Shown here: positions 51,998 to 62,087 of the stretch, one piece after another
Layout: each line of letters begins with the position of its first letter
Position numbering within the stretch: the first letter of the stretch is position 1
Assembly: GCF_028583425.1 (NCBI RefSeq)
Contig: NC_072798.1
Location: 11,286,501 to 11,350,500 of the forward strand
Length of the DNA: 64,000 nt
Direction: 5' to 3'
From: Eublepharis macularius
Taxonomy: Eukaryota; Chordata; Lepidosauria; Squamata; Eublepharidae
Notes under the pieces: model-generated
The model's database searches: none
What the model was told of the DNA's origin: nothing
What the model saw: the letters and a program-made list of their open reading frames with translations, nothing else
Made by a program: the position numbers and the translations under genes

Positions 51998-52945
51998 TCA
52001 GCTACATTTTCCTGGCACCCTGTTTCTTCCAGGGAACTGGGGACTGCCCCAGAGACCCCTGTGATACTGCAGAGCTCTGGGATTTTTCAGAGAGGAAAGA
52101 CTTTGGCCGGGGGACAGGGAGGGGTTTGAGGCTGGAGTCCTGATTTTTTTCATGCTATTCAAATCCTGCCAACACAAATGGGGCTCAAAGGAGTTTGACA
52201 GAGTTGAGCACCTTTTGGTCCAACATGCCACAAATGGGTATGCTTTGGGGAGGAGAGGTGCAGTGGAGGGGGGGGCATGTACACTCTGAACCCAAACACA
52301 TAACACCTTTACTATTAGTGGCAGAAATGTGCAAGCTGAATAAGAATCAGAAATGCTGAGATCTTCGCTGTGAGTGTGATTGCCAGGTGAACTTTCCTTG
52401 ATTGAATGCCCTTGCTTACATGGGAGGTGAGCTACTGATCAGACTGGGTCAGTATTTTATTGAAATTCATCTCAAACAGTACATTGAGAGCTCGCACCTG
52501 CATGATAGCTGCTTATGCCAGAGGGTGATGGTCCGGTCATGCCTTGATAATGTAACAAACTTTCTGCTTTTGTGCTTTAATATTCTGCAAATTAAATTTT
52601 ATCAATCACCGAACAAAAGGCAAGTATCACCCCCATGGTTGGGTCATTACTGACTATTTATTGTGCACCGATTTTGTAGTTCCCTACCTCTTTGAGCATG
52701 CACAGTTGCATGCTCCTCTTTAAATAATCTTGTGGAATATATGTTGCCTGGTTTTTCGTGTATGTGCACTTAGCAGCATCTATCTTGAAGCAGTTGCAGG
52801 AACAGATTGCAAGGTTCTTCTCCCAGGTTTATGGGCAGACATCAAGTGATAGTGTCACACAGATACCAAAGTAGTAAGTCTCAACTCAAACATTTCAGAA
52901 GACTTAAGTATATATATATATCTTTCCACAATTGGAGGTGGTGAA
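51998..52945. other. single-copy stretch
   Basis: A (TA)n tract at about 52909-52922 and a G run at 52268-52275. No exon recognised. Confidence 0.4.
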
Positions 52946-53506
52946 TAGGGATGTGTGCTTCAGGTTTCTGATTTGGGTTTTTAACTTGAATCAGGCCCAA
53001 TTTGGAAAGATTTGGGATTCTTGAATCAGCCCCAGTGCTACTGGGCCGATTCGGAAATCCCGAAGCAAAGCTTTCCGAAGCAGTTTGTATCACTTCGGAA
53101 AGCTTCGGGAGAAGCGGCAGCAGCACCTGCAGCACTTTTCTAGCTGTTTGCATCACAAACGGCATGAATGTGCTGCTTGCTTTTAAATTTCCTGTCCTGC
53201 TGCTTTTCCCCTCTGATGTGAGGGGAAAGAAGGAGCCCTCCTCCCCCTCCCATCGAGGGGGAAAAGCAGCAGGATGGGAAGTTTGAAAGTCACCCTTTTC
53301 GTGCCACTTGAAAGCAAAACGAAAAGGGTCACTTTCAAATGCCCCTGCCACTTTCTGTACTTGATGGGAGGGGGATCAGGCTCCCCCTCCCATTGGATGA
53401 AGAACGTGGTGGGACATTTGAAAGCAACACTTTTCTTGCCGCTTCTCAAACCCAAAGCGGGATAGCTGAAGCGGGAAACCCGAATCTTTTTCGGGTGCAC
53501 ACCTCT
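52946..53506. mobile_element. hAT-like element, TAGGGATGTGTGC end
   Basis: TAGGGATGTGTGCTTCAGG at the left and TTTTCGGGTGCACACCTCT at the right are imperfect inverted repeats. Subterminal TTCGGAAA/GCTTTCCGAAG motifs and long internal symmetry (CTCCTCCCCCTCCCATCGAG and similar) follow. The 8-bp duplication is not resolved, and overlapping open frames on both strands reflect the symmetry. Confidence 0.65.
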
Positions 53507-54049
53507 CCTCTCCTTTAAATGGTAGCTGTTGTAACATTATTTTAAAAACTTCTAGTGGAGCAGAACTCCCATGGGCTCCATCCTCACTATAGCCTTGATG
53601 CAAAGCATTATTACCATTTTGAAATGGAACATATGCCTGAGCAGAACCTTTCAAAGTTGACCGATTAGTTTTTACTTTGGCTGGGTGGCCACTAACCCAT
53701 ATCCACAAAATCTAATATATTTACAACTGAGTCAGCTTTTCATTTAAAAAGTCTTTGCTTTCTCACAGAAGGATTGATCTTGGATGTGGTGTGTGGAAGT
53801 GTTAGAGATAAATTCAGATTCTCACCCCAAGGTTACATATCATATTTCATTATAGTGCACTATACACTATTATGTTACTGCAAACTGCACTTAGGTTTGA
53901 TTTCCTTGGACCAGAATAGGAAGGTACACAACTGAATTACTATTCAAGACACGTGTACCTGACTTGGGTAGAAGGTGATTTCAATTAAGGCCTCTTAAGT
54001 ACATCTCTGCCATGAGTTATTGATATTAATTAGAACACTATTTCAACTT
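53507..54049. other. single-copy stretch
   Basis: No repeat or exon recognised. Confidence 0.4.
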
Positions 54050-54295
54050 GGTCCTGTATTTACTAATTAATGTAATATTATTGCATTGTCTGGAGCTAAT
54101 GTCTAATAACTATGTTTGACCACTGAAGAAGGCCATAAGGCTTGAACACGTTTAGTCAGGGTCACATAAGGTCTTTGTCTGAGATTTTTGTTTGATTTTA
54201 ATCTGAACTGAGGCTGTATTTGGGCCTGTAATTATTTTTAAACTTTGTAATAAATGCATGTATTTTTGTATATTGATATATATTTATGAGCAACC
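54050..54295 (+). mobile_element. Penelope-like 3' end, diverged
   Basis: CACTGAAGAAGGCCATAAGG, CTTGAACACGTTTAGTCAGG and an AATAAA near 54250. CTGAAGA (54123-54129), stem AGGCC/GGCTT and GAAC recall the hammerhead-like core with the last A lost. It is a different subfamily from the foldback copies. Confidence 0.5.
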
Positions 54296-54409
54296 CAGTC
54301 CATTGTGTAAACAGCAGGCTCTAGAAAACAGCCTCTGGAAGATCATATTGCCACAGCAGGATTTCCCACAGCTGTGGCGCCCTCCTTAGTGCCTCCAAGG
54401 CAAGTTGTG

Positions 54410-54520
54410 TTGCCAATGACTCACTTTTCATCCCCACGGAGGGGCCTCCAAGTGCGCCTGCGCAGGGATAAAAAGTGAGTCATCGTCAATACAGCTTGCC
54501 TTTTATATAGTAGGATGTCC
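54410..54520. repeat. small inverted repeat ending in TTTTATATAGTAGGAT
   Basis: AATGACTCACTTTTCATCC pairs with GGATAAAAAGTGAGTCAT across a GC-rich loop (CCTCCAAGTGCGCCTGCGCA). It is followed by GCCTTTTATATAGTAGGAT. It could be a MITE end. Confidence 0.5.
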
Positions 54521-55289
54521 TATATTCAGCAATATTAATACTAGGCCCTTTAATTTGGATTCATTTCACTTTGTAGGTTCTTAAAATAAGTTCCCCAAAA
54601 ATTGTGATTTGAAAATGGGGCGGGGGGGGGCGGAGGGGTTACCACTGGAGCAGTGGAAATGTTAACTTTCTGCTCCAAAAGTTAAGGGTAAATTTTCCCT
54701 TCCCCGCCATTACATTGCATGGATTCCAAATTGTACAAAATTAGATGTCTGGATGGGAGGGATTTTGTGTGGAGGGGCAAGGATATTTATTCCATAAAGC
54801 AATGGCTCTCAAATTTCTTCAAGTGGGAACTCAACTCAACTTGCTTTGTAAGTAGGTCCAGAACAGTATAGTCATTCCACTCTGCTTTCCCCCCTTCCTA
54901 TCATAAAACAGAAGACTCCCACATCACTTCTTAACAAGTAACTATTTTTCATGTTTATTACTTATAAGTGCATACATACATGTGTACATATATGCTGGAT
55001 TGGAAGATTTTCCACTAGTGAAAAAGGGAGGAGGGGTCCTCTGTGACAACCCGAAAAGGCTATGCTGGGGATTATGAGACTTGCATGAACAAAAACTAAT
55101 CATGTGACACAGGCGTCAAGAGTAGAAGTGGGTGAGATGCAAGGGGAAAGTTGGCTGGGTATGCAATCACTTGATTTCTGGATATGCAATCAATTGTATT
55201 TCATGGCCATCTTGCACCTTATGAGAAGATAGATATAAAATATGCCAACGTAATTTTTGCCCTCAGAAAGTAGCAGGAAAACTAAATGT
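54521..55289. other. single-copy stretch
   Basis: A G run at 54626-54633. AGCAATGGCTCTCAAATTTC near 54799 may be an orphan hAT terminus. No exon recognised. Confidence 0.4.
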
Positions 55290-55439
55290 TTACAGTGTGT
55301 GTTTGTGCACGTTGCAGCCAACTCATGGGGCTTTCAAGGCAAGCAATGTTCAGAGGTGGTTTGTCATTGCCTTCCTCAGTGTAGCAACCCTGGCCTTCAG
55401 TGTTGATTTTCCATCCAAATTCTGACCAAGGCTGACCAT
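55290..55439 (-). mobile_element. 5S-rRNA-like SINE fragment
   Basis: TTTTCCATCCAAATTCTGAC then CAAGGCTGACC is the complement of the 5S-like GGTTAGTACTTGGATGGGAG. GAGGTGGTTTGTCATTGCCT is the complement of the common 3' part. Compare 7301-7437. Confidence 0.65.
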
Positions 55440-55652
55440 GGCCATTTTCACATGTGCCCGTAAGATTGCGCAAAACTCATGGAACGAAGCATCTTCCTAG
55501 CTTGATTTCCCCGCATGATCCCCTTTAATGGTGCAATGACATCAGAAATCGCACCATTAAACGGGATCGCACCATAAAATTGAGCTAGGAAGATGCTTCA
55601 TTCTGTGAGTTTCGTGCAATCTTCCAGAGGCTTTGGCCATGTGGAAACAGTC
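55440..55652. mobile_element. palindromic MITE (GGCCATTTTCACATG)
   Basis: GGCCATTTTCACATGTGCC, AACGAAGCATCTTCCTAGC and GATCCCCTTTAATGGTGC are repeated in inverse at the right (GCACCATTAAACGGGATC, GCTAGGAAGATGCTTC, CATGTGGAAACAGTCC). It is joined to the end of the 5S-like fragment. The flanking duplication is unresolved. Confidence 0.8.
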
Positions 55653-57236
55653 CCTTCTTAGTTCTGAATTTGTAGTAAAGACGAAGTATATCCATTCAGT
55701 CACAATAGGTCAGAATTTGGACATCAACTTAAACTTTATAACACTGTAAAGAAGGATCTCTTCAGTAGGTTGCTATCAAACATATTGTATGATATTAATT
55801 GTTCATAAAATAGTTCACATTTAAACAATACACATATCCATGAAAATATGTCGTATATGTCTATCATATATGTAGGAATTATCATTATCTAATTCTGTAG
55901 ATAGCCTTATTCATTCAATATATTTTGTGTGAGTAAAACTTTGTCTTAAAAAGCATTCCACTCATTCAAAAAGAGGGGGAAAAAACGTGTTATGTTCTGA
56001 TCCCCAAATGTCACCATTTTTCCACTAGAAAAAATGGAAAAGAAGTCCCCCCAGGGAGGGGTGGGACTATGCTTTAATGAATTATTTTGTCTCCCACCCC
56101 TACCTTGGGGCCTTCATATCTCTGGAACCGATCTTGTAAGGAAATGATCTTGCCATGGTAGACTAGTTTGTTTTTCTGTCTGGATCTTGCTTTCCGTAAC
56201 ATTTTATCTGACCTGGAGTAAGCTTATTTCTGGAAATGTCGGGGCTTGTTTTCCTCTTGAACCTTATTTTCATGGTAACCGTACGAACCCACATGCCAAT
56301 AAAAGTCCTCCTATCTACTTACGAGGTTCAGCAATGTTTAGGCTATATTGATTTATGAGCCGCAGTTGCGCCTTGAAGAACAGGGAAGGCCAGTGTAAAA
56401 AAAAAAAGTTTTAATTTGTGCCAGCAGTAAACCCAGTCCAATGTAGCTGAAAATTTATTATTCTGGAATATTTTAATGGTGAACAATTAGCTATCCAATG
56501 TTTGCATGCTTTTCTGACTGCACGCAAAGATATTTGTTTGTTTCTTGTGCCTGTCAGAGTTGTTCTGTGGCCAAACCAAAGAATGGTGTAATCCAGAATG
56601 GGTGGGAGGGGAAGGGAACTTTCTGTTTTGGTAGTCGTCCTGGAAATGTTATCATGCATATCTTGAAGAAAAGAAAGAGGAAGGTTTGGATTGGTGTTCC
56701 AATGCTGCCCAGGGGTCCTTCTTGAGACAGACGACAGCCGATCCTGTAAGAAATTAATCTCTCTGCAGAATGACACTGCTTCATTGTTTTATGTCTTCAG
56801 TTTTCCCTCCATGCAATGGCAGCTTTTGGACCAAGAGGGCCTGACCTTGAGTTCACCAACTGTTGATCATTTTTATGGCTAGTTGGAAGCTTCGACCCTT
56901 TAGAGAGAACTTGCAAGTGAGAAAATGAAGATAATGGGCCTCTATAGCAAACTGTGAATGCCTCTTGTGGAGGCAAAATATCACACTCATGCAATGTTGA
57001 CCTTAGTTTAAAATTAATTGATATTTTATTCTTGATTTTATGGATGATAATTGCCACTCCAGAAACCTGATGGTTGAGGGGCTGTGTAGAATTCCTTAAA
57101 ATAAATATTTAAATAAAGCCTGCTGATGTTAAGAAGTCAGAAGTAGTTGTCTATAAACCATGCTTGGACTGTTGAGAATTCCCAAGTTCCTCTGGAGATT
57201 GGCAGAGAAAGTTGCCAGGGCTTGTAGAGCCACTGG
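55653..57236. other. 1.6-kb single-copy stretch, no gene seen
   Basis: Open frames at 56411-57057 overlap on both strands without recognisable domains. An A run lies near 56399-56408. The sequence is AT-rich and repeat-poor. Confidence 0.45.
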
Positions 57237-57450
57237 CCATCTTTCTCCTCTTGTTGGAGTAGAAAAGAGCAAGAGTCCAGAAGCACCTGCAAGACTAACA
57301 AAATTTGTGGTAGGGTATGAGCTTTCATGAGTCGCAGCTCATTTCTCACAAAAGCTCATACCCTACCACTAATTTTGTTAGTCTTATAGGTGCTACTGGA
57401 CTCTTGTTCTTTTCAGACAAACATGGCTACCCATCTTTATCTATCCTTTT
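57237..57450. mobile_element. Penelope-like foldback repeat
   Basis: AAGAGTCCAGAAGCACCTGC, ATGAGCTTTCATGAGTCGCA, then AAAGCTCATACCCTACCAC and CTTATAGGTGCTACTGGACT ending ATGGCTACCCATC. CCATCTTT near both ends may be the duplication. The ribozyme-like CTGANGA is deleted at the turn (CATTTCTCACAAAAG). Confidence 0.7.
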
Positions 57451-57733
57451 GTTTTTTTTTGTTTTTACTTCACCTATTATTTAAATTGGTGCTTATTTCT
57501 CCTTTAGTAGTTGGTTCTCCTTGCTCTTTTCTTTCTCACCACCTAGGGAAAATCAGAGCTGAAGAACATGATACCAAATCTACACATCAAGGCACAAGTT
57601 CCTAACCTGACTCAGATTATATATTCAAATAGAGATTCACCTTCTAAAAGCTCTCTGTCAATGGGGTGCAGGGAAAGGTAAGGCTTTTGGTTTCCCTCTT
57701 GTGGAAATTTTGCCATTGGAAATGGCACTGGTG

Positions 57734-57951
57734 TAAGGTTGCCAACCTCTAGGTGGTGGCTGGAGATCTCTTGGAATTACAACTGATCTTCAGATGAGAG
57801 AGATCAGTTCCCCAGGAGAAAATGGCTCCTCTGGAGGGTGGACTTTACAGCATCATATCATGTTGAAGTCACTTCCTTCCTAAACCCAAGCCACCCCAGG
57901 CTCCACCCTCAAAATGTCCAGAAATGTTACAACCTGAAGCTGGCAACCCTA
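57734..57951 (+). mobile_element. type A element
   Basis: TAAGGTTGCCAACCTCTAGG to GAAGCTGGCAACCCTA with GGAGAAAATGGCTCCTCTGG. Flanking 8-mers differ. Confidence 0.82.
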
Positions 57952-58390
57952 CTAGGGGAGATGATTGCCCCTTCCTCTGGTTTCACATTTCTATCCCAGG
58001 GCATGTGAAGCCAAAGGAAGGGGCAAAGAGGAACTGTTTCCGGTGGCAAAAATGCCACAGGAGGGAAGCCCAAATCTCCTTCCTCTTTGCATTCCCCTTG
58101 CAGCTGAGTGGAGAAACTGAGAGTTATTTAAAGGTAAGTCCCTGTTTGAACTTATAATTGTGAGTTGCATCAGGAACCTGTGACCTAACTTATTGGTTTC
58201 ATATTGTATGGAAAGGGCAAGTATGAGTGGAAAGCCAGCTAGCGATTCTACAGCGCCTTTCTCTGTCTGTATTTAGGGGATCTTGAGAATTCTCAGCAGG
58301 TAGGTGGCTGGTTAAATGGAGCTACTTTTCACCATATATGTACTACGTAGCCACTTTCTCTCTGGACAGGGTTTGGCTGATAGACTGTAG
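57952..58390. other. unassigned stretch
   Basis: No repeat or exon recognised. Confidence 0.4.
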
Positions 58391-59270
58391 TGTTGTCAGA
58401 ATCCTTAAAGACTCTTGTCTGATTTAACTGTATTGGCGCTTTGCCCCGCTAATCGGAATGAAGACAGACACGTTCATTTGGGTTATAAACTTGGGCCGCT
58501 TTATTAAAGTTAATCAACAATCAACCATCAACTACGGCAAGGGCCTAACTAGCGGTACAGGACAGGCTCTGGAGTAGCTTCCGACCCCGCCCTGCCTGTC
58601 TGGGCGAGACACCCGCTGCCCCGGGTCCAAGCCAACAGTCCAGTGGCTGGACCCTGCCTGGCCAAGCAAATTGGTTCACCCAAGCAAAGCTCCCCCCCCC
58701 CCGGCCGAACGGCAGCGGGGGGAGACTAGCATATGCCTGGGTTCTCCACCCAGGGCGTCCCACCACGGGGCGAACTGTACGGCAGCCGTCCCCATCTGGT
58801 GGACCCCAATTCCCCACCACTGTGGAGCTGCCAAGGGTGCTCGCCGGCCCGCTCCATATTATTTCCTAACTAAAACTCCTGCCACCCGTGACACTGAGTC
58901 AGCCCACCAGGCCAAATGCCCTACTCTTCTTCCAGTGTGAGGCAGGCGAAAAAAAAACCCCGCCCAAAGGCTAATCAGGACGGAGAGCAAAAAATTCCTG
59001 CCTGGCCCCACGCAAATGGCAACCGGCTAATCCCACACTGAAAACTGGGTGAGGTGGGTGGGCCGAGCTGAGGCGAAACTGAATGCCTAATGGGGGCGGA
59101 GGATCAGCAAGTGCTGCTTAACTCCGCCCCCAATGGCTAAGCCCCCTAAGGAGGGTAGGCTAAATCACTGCCTTCCTCCTCCAGCGGGGCAAATGACTGC
59201 CACCGGCCTGAAGGCGGGCCTTTGGCCGGCTGGCAGAATTGTCGCTTTAAATAAAGAGTAGCATACACCA
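58391..59270 (-). other. isolated GC-rich block, possible LTR-type element
   Basis: About 58540-59230 is much more GC-rich than its surroundings and the edges are sharp. It contains C and G runs (58689-58700) and repeated CCGCCC/GGGGGCGG motifs. On the minus strand AATAAA lies at 58505-58500, followed by a GC-poor stretch to about 58391. At the other edge the minus strand reads TTTATTTAAAG near 59251, a possible TATA-like site. This could be an LTR or other retroelement end on the minus strand, or a CpG-island-like promoter. I could not find terminal TG...CA with a duplication. Confidence 0.4.
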
Positions 59271-59473
59271 CCTTCGGGCTTTTTTTTGCTGACTAAATAT
59301 AAATAATAGAATAAATCTAAATGAAATAAATTGCTGTTCAGTTTCAAAAATATGCATTTATGGAGGAAAGGGCTTCTGCATTAATAAATGAAGGCTAAGT
59401 TGTTTCCTAGAAATAATCAACTAAATATAAACTCTTTCTCGGTCTTGCATCGTACTGAAACTGCTGTGTAGGG

Positions 59474-59680
59474 TGTTGGGGCTGTGGCTCGGTGGTAAAG
59501 CCATGTTTTCCATGCAGAAGGTCCCAGGTTCAATCTCTGACATTGCCAATTAAAGGAGAAAATAGGAAACTTGGGGGGGGGAGGTGTTGCAGGCACTAAG
59601 GGCCCCTGCCTACAGTGCTGTGTTTGAAAGATCAATGGTCTGACTATATGGCAGTTTTGTTTAAAAAAATGTTCAGCCTT
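59474..59680 (+). mobile_element. tRNA-derived SINE, second head type
   Basis: TTGGGGCTGTGGCTCGGTGG head, CATGCAGAAGGTCCCAGGTT with box B-like GGTTCAATCTC, then GGCCCCTGCCTACAGTGC and CAATGGTCTGACTATATGGC. Same family as 22-228. Confidence 0.8.
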
Positions 59681-60807
59681 GGCCTTCCCACTAATAAATA
59701 AAACTGATTTTAAAATGCTTGCAGTTAGCCCTCAATGTCCCCCTAAGTCTTCTTTGCTGGTGTTCTAAATGGCTTGACATAATTTGCCAGCTTCAGGAGT
59801 TGCAGTGCCTATACTGCTTTGCTGTTTGCCATAGGTTCACAAACATGCTTCCATAGATCAAGACCCATGGTTTACAAACATGGGGTGGAACCACACAAGA
59901 CGCACGGGCATATGTCGGACCCTGAAAGGATCCCTGGGAAATGTAGTCTTTTTAAGAAAACCCAGCCACTCAATGTGATTCTCAGCTGAGGAGAATTGCA
60001 ACTGGAGGGACTTTCTCACACACACTCTATCTGTCTTTCAAAAATCCTCTGGGAGCTTGGGATGGGGTTGGGGGGAGGTGGGGAATGCCGTAAACAGAGG
60101 CAGGGGAAAAAGCCGAGGTGTTTTACGAACAAGAGAAAAACCCAGTCCCTCCCATTCTTCTTCTCCCGGCAGGCAATCGCAGCACAGATCCTCCTACCCA
60201 CCCCTGCCCTGTCTTTGAGCTCCTGAAGGAAAACCAAAGCGAGTGAATTTTTGAAAGAGAGAATCTCCCCAGTCGAGCGGCTGTTCTTTGTAAGAAAACC
60301 CACTCGGCTCAGTTTTCCTCCAGGAGCTTGGAGAAGGGGGAAGGTAAGACTGCCGCTCCCAGGGAAGCTTGCATGACCTAACCTGTGCTCTTCACATGTA
60401 AGTCATCTTGTGTGTTTCCACTCATGGTTCTGAAAGTGTGGAGGTACATCTACCTAAACGTACATGAGCACTTGCTAGGCACTGTGCAAACTCTTCCTTT
60501 CTGCCACTGTCGGTATGTATCATGGAGTGATTAAGAAGAAGAGTCCTGTGGGGATCAAAGCAGTGGTTCATCTAATCCAGCGTCCTGTCTCACACAGTGG
60601 CCAACCAGTTACTCTGGAAGACCAACAACAGGGCATAAAGGCTGAGACCTTCCCCTGATGTTGCCTCCTGGCACTGGTATTCAGAGGTTGACAGCCTTTG
60701 AATGTGGAGGTTCCCTTTAGTCTCCATGGCTAGTAGTCTTGTGATAGATGTATCCTCTGTGAAGCTGACTAATTCCCATGTAAAGCTAGCTACACCTGTG
60801 TCCATCA
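59681..60807. other. single-copy stretch
   Basis: About 59885-60000 (GGTGGAACCACACAAGACGC) may be the start of another inverted-repeat element but no partner was found. About 60560-60640 (CATCTAATCCAGCGTCCTGT) resembles a CR1-like piece. No exon recognised. Confidence 0.35.
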
Positions 60808-60915
60808 CAGTAGAAAAGAGCAAGAGTCCAGCAGCACTTATAAGACTAACAAAATTTGTAGAAGGGTATGAGCTTTTGTGACTTCATTAGTTTTATAGGT
60901 GCGACAGGACATTCA
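60808..60915. mobile_element. Penelope-like repeat fragment
   Basis: AAAAGAGCAAGAGTCCAGCA, CTTATAAGACTAACAAAATT and the shortened inverse TAGTTTTATAGGTGCGACAG. The centre with the ribozyme-like core is lost. Confidence 0.65.
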
Positions 60916-61059
60916 GTCCTCCTATACATATGGTCAGAGCAAAACGTAAGAAAGCAAGTACTGATGTCAGACTCTCTGTGGGCAAGACAAGCTGTGAGCT
61001 ATCCAGGACCTTCAGATGAAAGCGAAGAATCAAGATGCAAGTCAAAGAGTGATGGTGAC

Positions 61060-61455
61060 AAGAGATGGGCACGAACCGGAAAAAAATGAACCGTGTAGTT
61101 TGTGGTTCGTCAAATTTCACGAACCACGAACTTTCATGAACCTGCCCCTGGTTTGTGAACCAGTTCATGAAAACGTCACATCCAGGTCAGAAAAATCACC
61201 ACTTCCGGGTCAGCAGAAGGTCACTTCTGGGTCAGCAGAAGGTCTGCAGGAAGTCCATCCCCTGTTGCCTAGAAAACTGATTGATTGGCACCAGGCTGTC
61301 TGCAGTCACGAACCAAAAAATGAACCAAACGAACCAGCCTAAAGTTCGTGGTGGTTTGTCAGAAATGGGATCTGATGAACCGCTGGTTCGCGTACCATGA
61401 ACCGGCCTGGTTTGTGCTTAATTTTGGTTCATATTTTGGTTCATGCCCATCTCTA
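61060..61455 (+). mobile_element. 396-bp hAT-like MITE, perfect 8-bp duplication
   Basis: AAGAGATGGGCACGAACCGG to TTCATGCCCATCTCTA, flanked by ATGGTGAC at 61052-61059 and 61456-61463. GGTTCGTGAA-type motifs fill both ends. GTCACTTCTGGGTCAGCAGA is tandemly doubled relative to 26027-26418. Confidence 0.93.
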
Positions 61456-61639
61456 ATGGTGACCATCAGGAGGTGAGTCTAGACATGGAAGAAATCTGAA
61501 GATACCCTTTACTACCCACTAGAGAAGTCGTCTTCCATACCTGAGTTGGATGCTTGGGTGGAGTCACGGATCCCCACCTGCTGGGTTGTGAGCCCGTATA
61601 CAGCTGTCATTGGTCTTACTGCCTTTTGGAAGGGCATGT

Positions 61640-61693
61640 GTGCATGCATAGATCAGCGTGCATGCATAGATCAGTGCGCATGCATAGATCAGT
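61640..61693. repeat. 18-bp tandem repeat, three units
   Basis: GTGCATGCATAGATCAGC-like units at 61640, 61658 and 61676 with one or two changes each. This generates the short C-M-H-R-S repeats in two forward frames, which I treat as chance. Confidence 0.9.
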
Positions 61694-61840
61694 GCTGCCA
61701 TCCTTCTGCATGTCTTTGCTTGTGTTCAAAGAGGAGCAGTAGTATGAGGGAGGCAAAGTCCCTCAGTACTGGAAGATATTTCCTCCAGGTTCTGACCCTT
61801 GGCTTTCCCACCTGTTGTTCTGACTGTGTTTCCTGTCTCT

Positions 61841-62075
61841 AGATGCAGAGGAGTTAGCCGTGTTAGTCTGTGGTAGCAAAATCAAAAAGAGTCCAGTAGC
61901 ACCTTTAAGACTAACCAATTTTATTGTAGCATAAGCTTTCGAGAATCAAGTTCTCTTCGTCAGATGCCTGATACAGTATCTGTATCAGGCATCTGACGAA
62001 GAGAACTTGATTCTCGAAAGCTTATGCTACAATAAAATTGGTTAGTCTTAAAGGTGCTACTGGACTCTTTTTGAT
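61841..62075. mobile_element. Penelope-like foldback, 12-bp duplication, two intact cores
   Basis: The left arm (GAGGAGTTAGCCGTGTTAG, AAAAGAGTCCAGTAGCACCT) and the right arm (GGTGCTACTGGACTCTTTTT) are head-to-head copies meeting at CAGTATCTG near 61980. TTTCCTGTCTCT flanks both ends (61829-61840, 62076-62087). The minus-strand core is CTGACGA (61963-61957) with GAAA (61940-61937). The plus-strand core is CTGACGA (61993-61999) with GAAA (62016-62019). The stem is GAGAA/TTCTC in both. Confidence 0.9.
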
Positions 62076-62087
62076 TTTCCTGTCTCT

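Noticed and set aside
52881..53351. 156-codon minus-strand open frame and overlapping frames on both strands
   Set aside because: Lies within the symmetric hAT-like element at 52946-53506; open frames on both strands come from its inverted structure.
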